Assembly: GCA_051453625.1 (NCBI GenBank)
Contig: JBOZIK010000001.1
Location: 177,162,352-177,221,790, forward strand
Direction: 5' to 3'
Origin: Welwitschia mirabilis
Taxonomy: Eukaryota; Gnetophyta; Gnetopsida; Welwitschiales
DNA: 59,439 nucleotides
Part shown: positions 46,985 through 59,005 of the stretch, piece after piece
Numbering within the stretch: the first letter of the stretch is position 1
Layout of the letters: each line of letters opens with the position of its first letter
Made by a program: the position numbers and the translations under genes
The notes under the pieces: generated by a model
Databases searched by the model: none
Told to the model about the DNA's origin: nothing
The model's input: only the letters and a program-made list of their open reading frames with translations

Positions 46985-47940
46985 TAGCGAATTCCAATTC
47001 TCAAGATGGCTCTCATTCATTAAAAAAATATGTTTGTAATGTCATCAAAAATTTCATGTAAGTTGCAAGGTAATCCCTTTCAAAGATGGATCATTACATT
47101 TTTTTTTAATATTGAATGAGAAATGAATACAGTTTTAGTAGAAGGGTTCTATGTTTTTTTTTGTAGAGTTTAAACCTAACAAAATGATCCTCTTTCATTC
47201 TTGATAAACTCACCACTTTTAAAAAGATCCCAGTTTGGATTCATATGTCAAACCCACACCCAAAAATATAGCATTTAAATTTCTTTAAGCAACTTGGTAA
47301 TATGTTGAAATAGTTTGTTAAACTTACTAAGAACATAGATTTAATGTAAAAAATGGCAATGGTTAGAATATGTGTTTACATAAAACTAGATATCTTCAAA
47401 GCAAAAAAAAACTAATCCTAGATACTATATGGAAGGAATTGGTTTTTAATCTATAAATCAAAAATATTTCATTGCAATATTCAAAGTGTGATAAAAATGG
47501 ACATACAATGGAGAAATGAAAGAAAAATAATAAAGTGAAAAAAATGACTAGCAAGAAGTCAAGAAAAAACATCACAAAAATAAACCAATTTTAGTCATAA
47601 ATAATGACCTAATCACTCAAGCAAACAAATATGATATTTTGTCAAATGAAGAACTAGAACAAATGCAAGAAAACAAAATAAGAAATGAATAGGAAATAAT
47701 CAGATAAGAAAAGTAGCATACAGAGTGAATCTACAACATGCTAGTTTACTCTTTTTTATCACAACACCTATCAAAAATGGAAATAGAGCAAGAGAAAAGA
47801 GTGAATGATAATAGCATGAAGGAGTATACTTTAGACTTGCCAATAAATATACGAACTTAAAAACTAGACACATGAACAAAAGAATCAAAATGAACACTAG
47901 AAAAGGTAAAAAAAAGTAGATGAAGAAGGACATCTAAGAT
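46985..47940 (+). pseudogene. L1-type LINE ORF1 (DUF4283 plus zinc-knuckle region)
   Basis: Near 47130-47215 a broken VLVEGFYVF...LSFLINSP stretch matches the 'GPW' part of DUF4283. From 47221 one frame gives KKIPVWIHMSNPHPKI (the conserved PVWVRLxxLPLxxW motif), then FFKQLGNMLK (AIGNxLG), then MAMVRICVYIKLDI (the MARICVEIDL motif), then the position of the zinc knuckle as FHCNIQSVIKMDIQW with most Cys/His lost. The C-terminal part to 47940 is Lys/Asn/Gln-rich. These motifs in this order are diagnostic of plant L1 LINE ORF1, a nucleic-acid-binding protein. In-frame stops at several Trp, Gln or Arg positions. Confidence 0.8.
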
Positions 47941-47965
47941 GGTAAGCAATCACAACTCTCCTTCC

Positions 47966-48060
47966 ATGATTATTTCCTAGAATTACAAAGGCCTTAAGAT
48001 TGGATAAAAAATTTTCCATCTTTGAAGTCTTCTAAATACTATTTTTATTATAAACTTATT
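47966..48060 (+). pseudogene. LINE ORF2 start (endonuclease N-terminus), truncated
   Basis: The ATG at 47966 opens MIIS-stop-NYKGLKIG, equal to the conserved MKIxSWNxRGL start of the L1 endonuclease with Trp changed to TAG. Recognisable sequence stops after about 30 codons, near 48050. No EN catalytic residues or RT follow. It is a few tens of bases after the end of ORF1, the usual L1 spacing. Confidence 0.72.
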
Positions 48061-51000
48061 TAGGTATGTTAGTTTAGATCCTAATTATGATTGAAATTGG
48101 AAATGACTACTGACTAAATTAGATGTTGATGTTTGAGGCTTTGACTATTAGTGGGATTTCTACCATGCTTAGGAAAGTAGCTTTTAAGTTATGTTGTACC
48201 TCCTCTTATTTTATGTTATAATATAATATATATTTATCATTTTTTATAATAATTCTTGAAAATCACGTGAATTATGAATGAAATCAGATATCTTATTTAC
48301 TTAAAAATTTTAAAATTTAAAAAATTGTAAAGGAAATAAGATTTATGAGATGAAAATCTTCTTCATCTTGTAATTTCATGACTTGGAACCAATTTTTTTT
48401 TAATATATGATTACTAATTGATAATCCTAGCTTATTGGTTTACATAATTTTAATTCTCAATATAATACTTGAAAAATTTATCTAATAATTCTGAATTTTA
48501 AGATAGCCTTTATAACACTTCGTTGTTAGAAATTTGATAAGAGACTAGTAAATGGCTAAGTAGGGTTGTGTTTAGAATTGGAATTTTAAATATTTAGCCC
48601 CTAGAATCTAGTAAATTAATATATTTTCTAGATTATAAGCATTATATTTATAATTAATTTAATATTACTTATGCTATAAAGTTTTTAAATTACTATTAAT
48701 AAGTATGAACTATTAGTATTTTATTTATAGATCATCTTGATTTAACCACACTTTGTTGGAACTTGACTAGTAAAAAGTACTAGCATTACTGTTTAAGTAA
48801 CTGGTATCACTATAAATTTAGGGTTTAATGAGTTCTATGAAAGAAGGCAAACTAAATAAAGAAGACATCAATAGATTAACCTTCTATCCCATTGCTAAAG
48901 TAGTCTAGAAAGACTAAGGATAACTAGATAAACCTATTCCAAAATTTTAGCTCATGATAATGTGCTATCAAAGGAATAATATACATAACATTCATTTTCT
49001 TATTCTTGTTTAAAAATACATTCTCCTTCTTAAGGCTTGATCTAAACAAAGGTATAGTTAAAACATTAATTCTTGGTGTAGCAGGTTAAAATTTGATATC
49101 ATACTTCACTAGCAAAAAATTAAGGTCACACTTACCCAATTAAAGTTTGACATTATACTTGATTATTAAAATATGAAATTTTGGTTATCACAACCCTTAA
49201 TTTGTATCATGCAAATTTATATAAAAATGATATGATAAGAAGTGGGATGGAACACCTGTTATGATGTCCTTTTTATTTGATAATTATTTATTTTTAACTC
49301 AAAAATTTTCCTAACTAAAACAAAAACACTTTTCCTTAATGGAACACTCTTCTAAAAGTTTTCTTAACAATAGAAATTTAAGAATTTGAGTTGAACAATC
49401 TTTCATATTATATGAGGGGTTATTTAGTGGAGTCCTAGTTTACTGTTTTTGTGCTAATCTTATGGTAGTTGAGTATGTATTCCTTTTCTTCTCATAAAAC
49501 AACCACTATCTCAACAAAATGAAATAAGGTTACTTTCCTAAATACAAAATAATTCTTTCCTTTTCACTCGAAGTTCTAATGAAAAATCTCTTGTGTGTTT
49601 AACTGTAAAGAGAATTGTTTGGTAAGAAAGATTTCTTCATAAGTAAGCAAGTTGTAATAATATGCATTTTAAAATTTATTTCTGGATTTGAGGCCATTTT
49701 TGTGGTGATTTTTGAGTTTGAAGATATCATAATATTATTTATTTCATTTATTATTTTGTCTTGAATTTTTTACATTGAAAAAATACTTTAAAAAACTTTA
49801 AAAAAGCCTAAACTGCTCAAAAAATAAATAAATTCATAAACCTATGTATGTATGCATCATTTAGCAAGGATAGAATACATCATTTATGATAAAATAACTA
49901 ATTTAATGTTTTTATCTTAATAAAAATTGCATAGAATTTTTCTTATCTTACAATTACAATCAAAGAAAAAGAAAAAGTGAAAGTTTAAGAATGTTGTTGA
50001 AACTTCGATCATACCCATCATTACACATTGAAAAGTTCCAAGGGCATTATAAAGTTCAAAAAGAATGCATCTAAAGGAAAATGTTCCAAAAATTAAATTA
50101 AAAGTCTGATTTGTATTTATTATATTACTAAGTTATGTGAAACTACTTCAACTAGAATAGATGATGCCAGAAGAGTTATTATATTCTTAAAAAAGCATAT
50201 TTTAAACAAGTGATAAGAGATGGTTGTAACTATTAGGAAAGGGAAAAAAATTTATTTTTTCATTAATTAAAATTATTAAACAATGGATGGAATAGTTTTT
50301 ATCATGTTGATCTAGTTTTTGTGATTCGTAAGTAATCACTTAATCATCTTAGCTTAGGATAGCTTAGTACGACTCCTATGAAAAGATAGATAATATAAAA
50401 TAATAAATCACTCTACTTATCATGCCAAAATAAATTTCTAATGTGCAATAGGCTCAAGTGCAAGTGGAAAAGATGGAGAGTGCTCAATCTAAAGGTGCTA
50501 CTTATCTATGTTTCTATCCATCCTAACAATTGCATACTTAGCATTATAGTATATTAAGCCAAATATTATACAAATATTAGAAGGCTAGGACACATGACAA
50601 CATTTAAATTTTACATAAATACTTCTTAAGAATATAAAAATGTACGAAGTAGTGATAAAGGACTAATCAAGAACCCATAAAAATTCACCAAACTTAATGG
50701 AGAATAAAGTTACTCCTAAGAAATTATTGATAGACTATAGAACTATGATTTAGAAAACGAATCTCATTATAGTAAATGATGTTTCTCTATTCTAACATAC
50801 TCTTGCTAAGAAAATAGGAAAGAGTTTACTTTTTAATAAAGAAAATAGACTTACTTTGCCTACATTATTCTTTCATTATTTCAAATAAATTTCTTAATTA
50901 TTATGTACTTTTAGTCTAAATTTTAAGTACCTTAAATATACTTGTGAATCTCATAAGATGATGGGATCCAGGTGGTTTAGTAGGATTCTCTCAGTTTTTA

Positions 51001-53105
51001 GAACTCTTAACACTTAAGTGATGGTTAGTTAATGTCCTATCTAGAGCTAGTGAAGTTCTTAGATTGTTAATCCTTATTTTTAGTTAGTTAACTCCAATTT
51101 TTTTCTAAAAAATTGTTAAAATGTTATTTACTCCCTAAGCATCACATTATTTTTAGTAAAGTCTTGGTGAAAAGCTACCCCAAATGTAAAATGATTTACT
51201 TTTAAAATTAGATTAATAAGTGTCTCACCTAGAAGTACCACAAAAGGGTTCATCAGATTTATCTTTCAAAAGTAGTAGGAGTTACAATTTCTTGCATAAT
51301 TAGAATATACAATTCTTCACTCCAAAGTTCTTCAATTGCCTTTCTGTAAAATAGTAAAAACCATTAAGTATTTTTTCTTGATTTACACATTACCAATTTG
51401 TAATCCAAAATTTTCCAGCATCAATAAAGTATGAAATAGATCTAGTCCCATCTATTTTAGTTTCAATTCAATATCACAAGAAATTAAGTTCATTATTGTG
51501 GATTTTAAGAATGTATACAAAATAATAAATGACTAATATTGAATTTCGAGTATCAATTTTAAAATGCTTACTCGTGGAAGTAAGAGGGAATTGAAAAGAA
51601 ATTAAGGTAAACATTTTGGCATTATTACTTTAGAAATGATTTAATTTTAATATCTACATTTAGGAAAGCATCCCTTGGATTAGCATTTTTCAAATTTCTA
51701 GCATCAAATGAAGTACAAAAAAAAAATGACAGGCATGAGAAGGAACAAAAGATTTATATGGATTTAAAAATCTATGGTGTGCCACCTCAAACATAGTCCA
51801 CCTAATGATGCATCTAGCAATACAAAAGTAGTAGCAAATTACATAGTCTTAAGGCCCTAAAAATTTTCTTAGGATTGTAAGATAAGATGATGAGCATCTA
51901 TATACAAGTAAATTAATTTTGTTGTTGTGCTTTCTTAAAATAGTATAGCTTTCTCATGTTTTATACATTTATTATGATGAAGGATATTTAAATATAGATG
52001 TAGTAATATTAGCTTTTACACTATAATTTGCAAATTATCAGTACACAAAAAGACTAGCCTTTCAAACTTAATGATGTTTTATGAGCATATCACATTGCTT
52101 AAAAAACTTCTTTAGGAATGTTACCATTTTGATTAGTCTACCAAAAAGCCTTCAAGATCCATGTCTAAACTTGCTAGGCTAAGATTTAAATCATAAAACT
52201 CATTAATGATTGATACATATCCAAAGTTAAGGCTCAAGGATACTACAAAGTAAAATTCATCAAAAGCTAGTTAAGTTGATTAAAGATGTTTATAAGATGA
52301 ATATATCTAACTATTATTAGATGTCTGCAAAAGACTTTATCATGTATATGATTTTCTATTCTTTATTTTAACCACCTCATTAAGGCAAAGTATATGTGAA
52401 GTTACCTCATGTTCAATTCTAATCTTTTAAAAAAGTAAAAAAAAGAAAATCTAAATCATCTTGATAGTAATTCCTAGCACTACAAACCATCACCCACTAT
52501 AGCCACTAACATAGCAGAGTAAAACAACTATCTCATAAACTTGCATGAGTATTAAAATTCATAAATCTCAAGGGATGATCCATAGAAAAGCATGTATATA
52601 CATTAGTCATAAGAAATATCAAAATCATGTTCTTCCTTAGAATTAGATGAATAACATGCATGGAAAGTCATTCATAGAAATCTCGTAGAGATAATGCAAA
52701 AAGTAGTGATTTCTTAGAACTTAACAGTCAGTGCAATCAATAGGTTTTATTTAATTAATTTAACATCCATGATGTCCTTTCTATTTTTTAATCCCTTTGA
52801 TATATGCATCACTGATTTTTTTAGTTCATGTAAATGTTAATTAGTTCATGTTATCATACCTTTGAACCAACCTTTTATTAGCGCCTTAGTCAAAAATATG
52901 CATCAAAGATTAGGTGACATCCCTCATATTTATAAATAAATTTTATAAAGTCAAAATAGATTATGACAAACTTTGTATATATTAAAACTACAAAAATAGT
53001 TTATGTATGCATACTTCATCCTAAAAAATGGCTAAATATTTTTTTTTTGGACTTGCTGATTAACTTTGGACATGGATCCATTTACTAACTCTTGATGTGT
53101 AATAT
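48061..53105. other. 5 kb without a recognised gene
   Basis: A+T-rich and stop-dense. Short suggestive peptides occur (plus strand near 50720: LLIDYRTMI, vaguely gypsy-RT-like; minus strand near 51300: KAIEELWSEELYIL) but none is backed by neighbouring motifs. TGGTATCAC at 48802 is not followed by a primer-site extension or preceded by an LTR terminus. No repeat partner was found elsewhere in the window. Confidence 0.35.
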
Positions 53106-53240
53106 AATCACTTAGATCTGTAAAGTTAGAGTAAAAGATGACATTATTAAAGGGATTAGAAATGATATCTAACCTAATCACTTAGCTCTGTAAAGTTAGA
53201 GAAAAATATGATACTATTAAAGAGATAGGAAATGATGATG
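53106..53240. repeat. tandem duplication, 70-bp unit, two copies
   Basis: Unit 1 starts AATCACTTAGATCTGTAAAG at 53106 and unit 2 starts AATCACTTAGCTCTGTAAAG at 53176. Both continue with TTAGAG, ATGA-A-TATTAAAG and GAAATGAT. No protein-coding role seen. Confidence 0.85.
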
Positions 53241-53704
53241 ACTTTATTCCTTCTGCTAATTCAAGTCTTATTACTTCTTCAAAGAAAATTAATGAATTAA
53301 ATAAGAATTACTTAGAATTTCATAACTACTTATCATCCATAAACCAATTGTCAAGTTAATAATTCCAACTAAAAAAGTAAAATTATTTCTAATTTGAAGA
53401 ACATCACTGACTTATGTTTTGTATGATGTAGATGAATAACTACATTAGCTAAAATGATATTATTATGAGTAATATACCTCAAAATAAATCAGTTCTTTGT
53501 CTTTATTTTTAATAATGTTTTTGCAAAAGGATTTTAGAATTTCATCTCCCTTATCATTTTTAGATGTATTATCCTAATGCTAATTTACACTAGGAAATGG
53601 TACTAAAACATCAGAAGTAACTACACTAGTAACTATTAAAAATCCAAAATTTAAATCCAAGGCACTTATCTAGGTAATTACAACCCTTGAACTTTTTGAG
53701 GCCT

Positions 53705-53735
53705 TCCCCAAGTTGACACCAAGATGTTGTAGTGC
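53705..53735 (-). other. primer-binding site, tRNA-Asp type, with LTR terminus
   Basis: 53705-53721 reads TGGTGTCAACTTGGGGA on the minus strand, close to the tRNA-Asp complement TGGCGCCGTTGCCGGGGA with one base missing. A 3-nt spacer and then TGTTGTAGTGCA (53725) repeat the family C arrangement. The LTR to the right does not align with family C beyond about 15 bp, so it may be a related family. Confidence 0.55.
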
Positions 53736-55074
53736 ATATATATGTACTCATTTACATCATTCTAAAGAAGAATTATAGGATTTGTTTTTCTAAAAGCCAC
53801 TTAATTTTGGATGTCTACATTCCCTAGTTTTTTTCCTTTTCACTCTGACATTCTTTAAGATCACAAATTATTATTGTAGATGAGAGAAATAAAGAGAAAA
53901 AAAAAGATGACAATTTTCAAAAAGAAAAGGTAAAAATGAAAAAATTCACTCATCATTATAAAATTAGAAGTTTATAATGGCTATGTTTTCTTTATTTTAA
54001 CTATATTGAATAAATTAATATTGATGTTTGATAACAGAATTTTTCATTACCATTAAATTGAATCATTAAATTGTGCTTAAAATTTTATATTAAAAGTACA
54101 TTTACTTTGACAGACTTGGTTACTTTCTCCCAAAAGGTATTGTTATGAAGAAGCTCAGAAGATATCATGCTAGGATCCACTGACTAAAAATAATTATCTA
54201 ATAGTATGACTTGTATAGGTATTAAGGACATTCACTCATGCAGAAGAAATTTCCAAATAAAAGGCTAAATGTATGAGCTCTCTGACTCTATTTCCTACTA
54301 CCCCTATGATGGACCTAGAACTTATTAATCCCTCTAGACATTTTCACTTTCTATTTTTTTGATCTACAAATAATGCTTTGTCATCTCCCTTATAATCTAG
54401 ATGATGTGCAGTAGATAATTGCTCATAAATTTATGGTTTATTTTAAGGTAACCTATGTAATATTAATAGAAAGGCATACTTATAATAAAACATTATGGAC
54501 TCAATTTAATTCATGGAATATCATGGAATAATCATAGAGTTTGGTCAAGATTTCTAATTTGAACACTAGGAAAATTCTGAAAGCTAATGAAAAAGGTTAA
54601 AACTCTATGAAACACCTACTAATCAAACCTTAAACATAATAGAAGTATCTTATCCACTACTACTACTCTAACATCTAATTTATTTGATCAACTATATTAA
54701 AGGAGAGCTCAAGAAACAACACTTGGTATATCTTCTTAAGCTTGTTCTTCTCTCAGCCACGTTATGAAGGGTGAGTAATTTGTTTTTGGGGATGACCTAC
54801 TTACATTCATACTTTACACCTTATAAGGGTGACTGAGATTTCTCATGAGAACATAGTTTGTTTAATCTATAGCCTTAGTAAACATGAAAATGATGAATAT
54901 TCATCTATGTATGTATATTAAAATGTAGTAGTAGAGTAAGTCAATATTTTAAAAATTGAAGCACCATTTGATTTTAATCCAATATTTAATATGTTAAACT
55001 TTTATAGTAGAATCTGAAAGAATGGTTACATCTTAATCTGAAATAACTAATTTGCCTAGGGAAAATATTGTTAA
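53736..55074. other. no gene seen; presumably LTR of the preceding element
   Basis: No second LTR terminus could be identified. Contains an A-rich tract near 53885-53910. Stops in all frames. Confidence 0.3.
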
Positions 55075-55335
55075 GGTAATTTAATTACTTTTGTGATACA
55101 TATTAGATTGGGTTTTGATCTACTCACTATCTTAAGAAATGGGCCTACTTGGAGATTTATTGATAATAAATTAACTTTGATTATGTGTAAATCAGTAGCT
55201 TCACAATACAAAAAGTTAGTTGATAAAAATTAGAATAGTTTATGTCAAAAACCATTATGGAAAAAACCATGGGAAGAAAGCAGAGCTCTTAATCTTATTC
55301 AAGAAGCTATTAATCTTTTATCTTATCAAAAATAG
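55075..55335 (+). pseudogene. coding-like run of unknown origin
   Basis: One frame spans 87 codons with a single internal TAG. It contains four Trp codons (GPTWRFIDNKL, KPLWKKPWEES) and an amphipathic end (LNLIQEAINLL), more Trp and charge than random A+T-rich sequence gives. No family recognised; no open sequence continues on either side. Confidence 0.3.
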
Positions 55336-57533
55336 CTATAAGAAATTTCCTTGATGTATTAATGTATACTAAAAATCTCTTAGATTCATTTAAAATTGCT
55401 AAAATTAGTTTTTGACTATGACTTAATATTTGTGATAGGAACTGCATAAAGGTATTCATCAATGTTTTTGGATTAAGGTTGGATGAAGGTTGATTTCCAT
55501 CATTAAGTTACTATTTTTTATATTTTGTTCAATGTGCCTGATAGTTTAGGTTGATTAGGATTTAGTAATAGATCTCTTTGATTGATCTAATTTATATAGG
55601 ACTAATATCTATTACCAAATTTAATTATAAATGTCTTGTCAAAAATTGAATGAAGATATATTAATGAAATACTAATTTTTTTCAATTCCTATGGAGATTG
55701 TCCACATATAAATAAAAATTGAATCTTGTAATATAGAGAGTATACATATAAAGATTAAAATATACTAATGTAGCTACTAACATTTGCATCTTCACGAAAA
55801 TCTTTTCCATGTAATAGATAAAATGTAGTAGACAAATTAAAACTCATCATCTTGAAGAGATGGCTAAGAGGACCAAAGCGATGGATTGCTAATCTTAAAA
55901 TATTAATCCATCACATAATTCTTGTAATTAAGAAAAGCATTCAATAATTCTTGATCTTATTTTATGCTTTAACATAAACTTCCTTGTCAACATTAGAACA
56001 TGTCATGTTTTTAGAAGCATTAACTTTATCTTGGCAATTTAAGCATCAGGGAGGAGAAGAGCATAATGTGAAGAGTAGTCTATAGAGTCAAAAGAGAGAG
56101 TAATGAACTGATATTAGTGTGTATTAAATGGGGTTTTTTGATAGACTCTCTTTCATTCTTCGCATTATTTTTATAATTGAAGTTTACTTTTTCAAAAGAT
56201 ATAAAATCTTTTTTCTATTTTCCATTTTCAAATAATGTACCCAAGGATCCTAAATTTTGTGTTGCACATGGTAAATCAAGGCCATTAGAATCACGCCTTA
56301 TACTCTACTCACACTACCATTTTTGTTCTTTTTGTTTACTTTGCCATTATTTATCCTACTAGCACCATTATTTCCTTTTATAAAGCAAGGACCATTCCTA
56401 TGTTAATTTTCCTTTAAAAAAAAAATCTTGAACTAAAGACCAGTGAGCTCAACACACTTTAAGAAATTTGGATTTTTGATTAGTCTACCCTATTTTTAAA
56501 TTTTATTAGACATCTATATTGATAATGACCTCTATAATGACAATGATATTATTTGTATATTTCAAATGCTTAAACTTTAGCTTATAATTCCATTTTTCAG
56601 TGAAGACCAAGTTAGGCTTTATAACACTCTTTAAAGGAGTAGGGAGGAGTTACAATAATAGGTAACATGGATGAAATGGCTCTTTGGAGCAGTTTCTTAT
56701 CAAAATTAATAAGATAAATCCATTTTGTGGGATTTCTTACTAGATGAAATGAATCTCTCTTATATTATCAATGATACTAGCAAATTTATTGCCAAAATTT
56801 ATTTTCTAATAAATAAATAATAACCCTAAAAAAGATGCCTGTATCATTAATTCATAAGTTATAAAATTTAAAGTAGGGTTCTACCAAGATCTATCAAATA
56901 AACATTTAGATTATGCAGGCTAAAATAAAAAAGTATTTAGTGATTTCACTAATTATAGTATGGAGGATGAGATTATGTTAGCCACCTTAGAAATGTGAGG
57001 ACCCAAGCTTTCACTCATTATCTACAAGAAGTATATTTCAATTTAAAATATAAAATCTTAAAAATAATACATTGGAAGTTTTAGTAATATTATTAAATAA
57101 TCCTACAAAATAGTGTATCAGTCTCTTTATGCTTGATTGAGACCAGAAAGTACCTTCTTCAATTTGTAAACATGATTTTTTATGCCTTTTTTTAGGATGC
57201 TAATTGGATCAAACTAAAAGTTGATGTGAACCTTGTTTGATGTAGAATAATATCTACAATGTCCTCTTAAGATTTTTAGCAGCTATGCTTCTTTAGATAT
57301 AGAAATGAAGCCAAATTAGAAAACTCATAATGTAATTTTAATGAGCTAATCCTTTAGTGTTTAAAGTATCAGATAATGCATCAGAGGCAAATGAAAATGC
57401 ATAAATCAAGTAAATATAAACATAAAAAATTAAAGAAAAAGAATACTTACTAGTTCTAGATACAATTATAGCCATTTCCATTAGTATTTAATTAAATTTA
57501 TCAATGAAATCATGTAATTTTTAGGGGCAGTAG
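55336..57533. other. no gene recognised
   Basis: A+T-rich. The minus strand near 56210-56390 gives two partly open overlapping frames (KGNNGASRINNGKVNKKNK; DSNGLDLPCATQNLGSLG) that may be one frameshifted relic. The plus-strand frame 56177-56362 overlaps this and looks like its shadow. Nothing could be assigned. Confidence 0.3.
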
Positions 57534-57866
57534 TCAAGGCTTCAAGGAATTTTTAGCTCGTAATGTCCAAAACCAATTCTTTTCCTATTAATATTTAAAT
57601 AATTTGATGTAATGGGATCCATGAAGAGGGTTGCTTTGACATAACCTATAGAATCTCTCATATGCTTGAATATAATGGTTTTTTAAGGTTTCTAACACTA
57701 TCACATAATGATTAAATCTTTATGTAGTTTTATACCTATAATCAAAAATATATGAATGACCTGCATGATATGGTAACTCCAACAAGACAATATAGACCCA
57801 TTTATCTAACTCATCTCCTCTAAGACCCACCCTTTTTCCATCTCTGGAAGTCCTGTCACTACTCAT
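57534..57866 (-). pseudogene. coding-like run of unknown origin
   Basis: A 111-codon frame with three stops (one TAA; a TAA-TAG pair). It reads RTSRDGKRVGLRGDELDKWV, then LELPYHAGHSYIFDYRYK, then YERFYRLCQSNPLHGSHYI. Composition (Trp, His, Cys, Gly) is protein-like and unlike the surrounding sequence. It lies on the same strand as the open run at 58180-58452 and might belong to the same relic. No family recognised. Confidence 0.35.
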
Positions 57867-58179
57867 AGACTAGATTCCCATCCCTTATACCAACACTCTT
57901 AATCACATTTTCATTCTAGTTTTTTTTTCTAAATGCTTCTTAAAACTAAGAACTTAGGCAAACATTTCAAGTCTTCTCATCATGTTTTTTTTCAATCAAA
58001 GATTTCTTATAATGAGGGGTGAAAATTACCTTGAACATAATAAAAGGCTTTAATGATTAAATAAGTTCATCATTTTATGCAGCTGCCTCAAGGTAAAAAT
58101 GAGGCTTATATTGAGCTCTTTAAGCTTTTGATGCTTGTTCTTTACTACTTAACTGAAACATAGATGATTAATAGTGGCT

Positions 58180-58452
58180 TCATAAAAGGAAATTGAGAAA
58201 TGAATGAAAGAAAAATGACAACATTTTTGAAAAGAAAGGAGCTAATAGATAAAATAAAAGAATATGGATATGATATGGCAATGGTGCTAAAGGTATTTTT
58301 AGAGGCACAGTCAGAGGGGTAGGGACCCGTGAAGCATGAACAACTGATCCCCTAGTAGAGTTACCACAGCTACCAACACTACCAAAGGTTCCACATGGGA
58401 TAGAAGTTTCTAAAGTACTATTGAGTAGAATAATAGCTCTTCCTTTACCTGC
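58180..58452 (-). pseudogene. open 90-codon run, Ser/Pro/Gly-rich, unknown
   Basis: Stop-free from 58452 to 58183 but without an ATG near its start. It contains GKGRAIILLNSTLE, then GTFGSVGSCGNSTRGSVVH, then VPTPLTVPLKIPLAPLP. The segment 58321-58404 is repeated in diverged, broken form at 27083-27170, which points to a transposable-element origin and not a single-copy gene. Function unknown. Confidence 0.35.
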
Positions 58453-58751
58453 TTAGTATGTAGAGTTAAAAATAATACTATTGGCAACTTGCTTCTACTA
58501 TTAGATGACTCTTATTCCTTCCATTTTCTTATTGACTTCCCAAGCTTCCTTGCAACATAATCTCTTAAGTGTAAGTCAACTCTATGATGAAAAGTTTTCT
58601 ATTACATTTATAAAAAATGATTATGTTATAAAAGGAAGATGCCTTAGTTTTTGTGTTCTCTCCCAATGGTGTGAGTGAAACGACCCAAAAGTTACATTTG
58701 AGACCTTTAAACTTTTATCGAACAAAAAGACGGTTGCTGATTTCGATAAGG

Positions 58752-58828
58752 AAAAGAATATGTTTCTTGAGGAGAGACGACCTGCTAATGCACAAGATAA
58801 AGAAAAACACTAATATAAAAAGGCAAAC
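58752..58828 (+). repeat. 77-bp exact direct repeat, left copy at gap edge
   Basis: From AAAAGAATATGTTTCTTGAG to AAAAAGGCAAAC, ending exactly at the first N of the gap. Identical to 58929-59005. Interpreted as overlapping contig ends left unmerged. Confidence 0.97.
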
Positions 58829-58928
58829 NNNNNNNNNNNNNNNNNNNNNNNNNNNNNNNNNNNNNNNNNNNNNNNNNNNNNNNNNNNNNNNNNNNNNNNN
58901 NNNNNNNNNNNNNNNNNNNNNNNNNNNN
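58829..58928. other. assembly gap, 100 N, probably spurious
   Basis: Exactly 100 N bounded on both sides by the same 77 bp. Confidence 0.97.
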
Positions 58929-59005
58929 AAAAGAATATGTTTCTTGAGGAGAGACGACCTGCTAATGCACAAGATAAAGAAAAACACTAATATAAAAAGG
59001 CAAAC
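58929..59005 (+). repeat. 77-bp exact direct repeat, right copy at gap edge
   Basis: Starts at the first base after the gap and is identical to 58752-58828. Confidence 0.97.

Larger units (their letters stand above)
46592..48060 (+). mobile_element. L1-like LINE, 3'-truncated
   Basis: ORF1 and the ORF2 start are present on the plus strand, opposite to most other elements here. The 3' part, including RT and poly-A tail, is missing, so loss came after insertion by deletion or by a later insertion at about 48060. Confidence 0.75.

Noticed and set aside
47700-47933. 77-codon minus-strand hydrophobic frame as a membrane protein
   Set aside because: It lies opposite the Lys/Asn-rich C-terminal part of LINE ORF1, so its Phe/Leu/Ile content is an antisense shadow.
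48802-48810. TGGTATCAC as a plus-strand tRNA-iMet primer site
   Set aside because: The match ends after eight bases and no TG...CA LTR end precedes it within a few bases.
50715-50800. LLIDYRTMI as a gypsy reverse transcriptase fragment
   Set aside because: A single short peptide with no flanking RT motifs in any frame within 500 bp.
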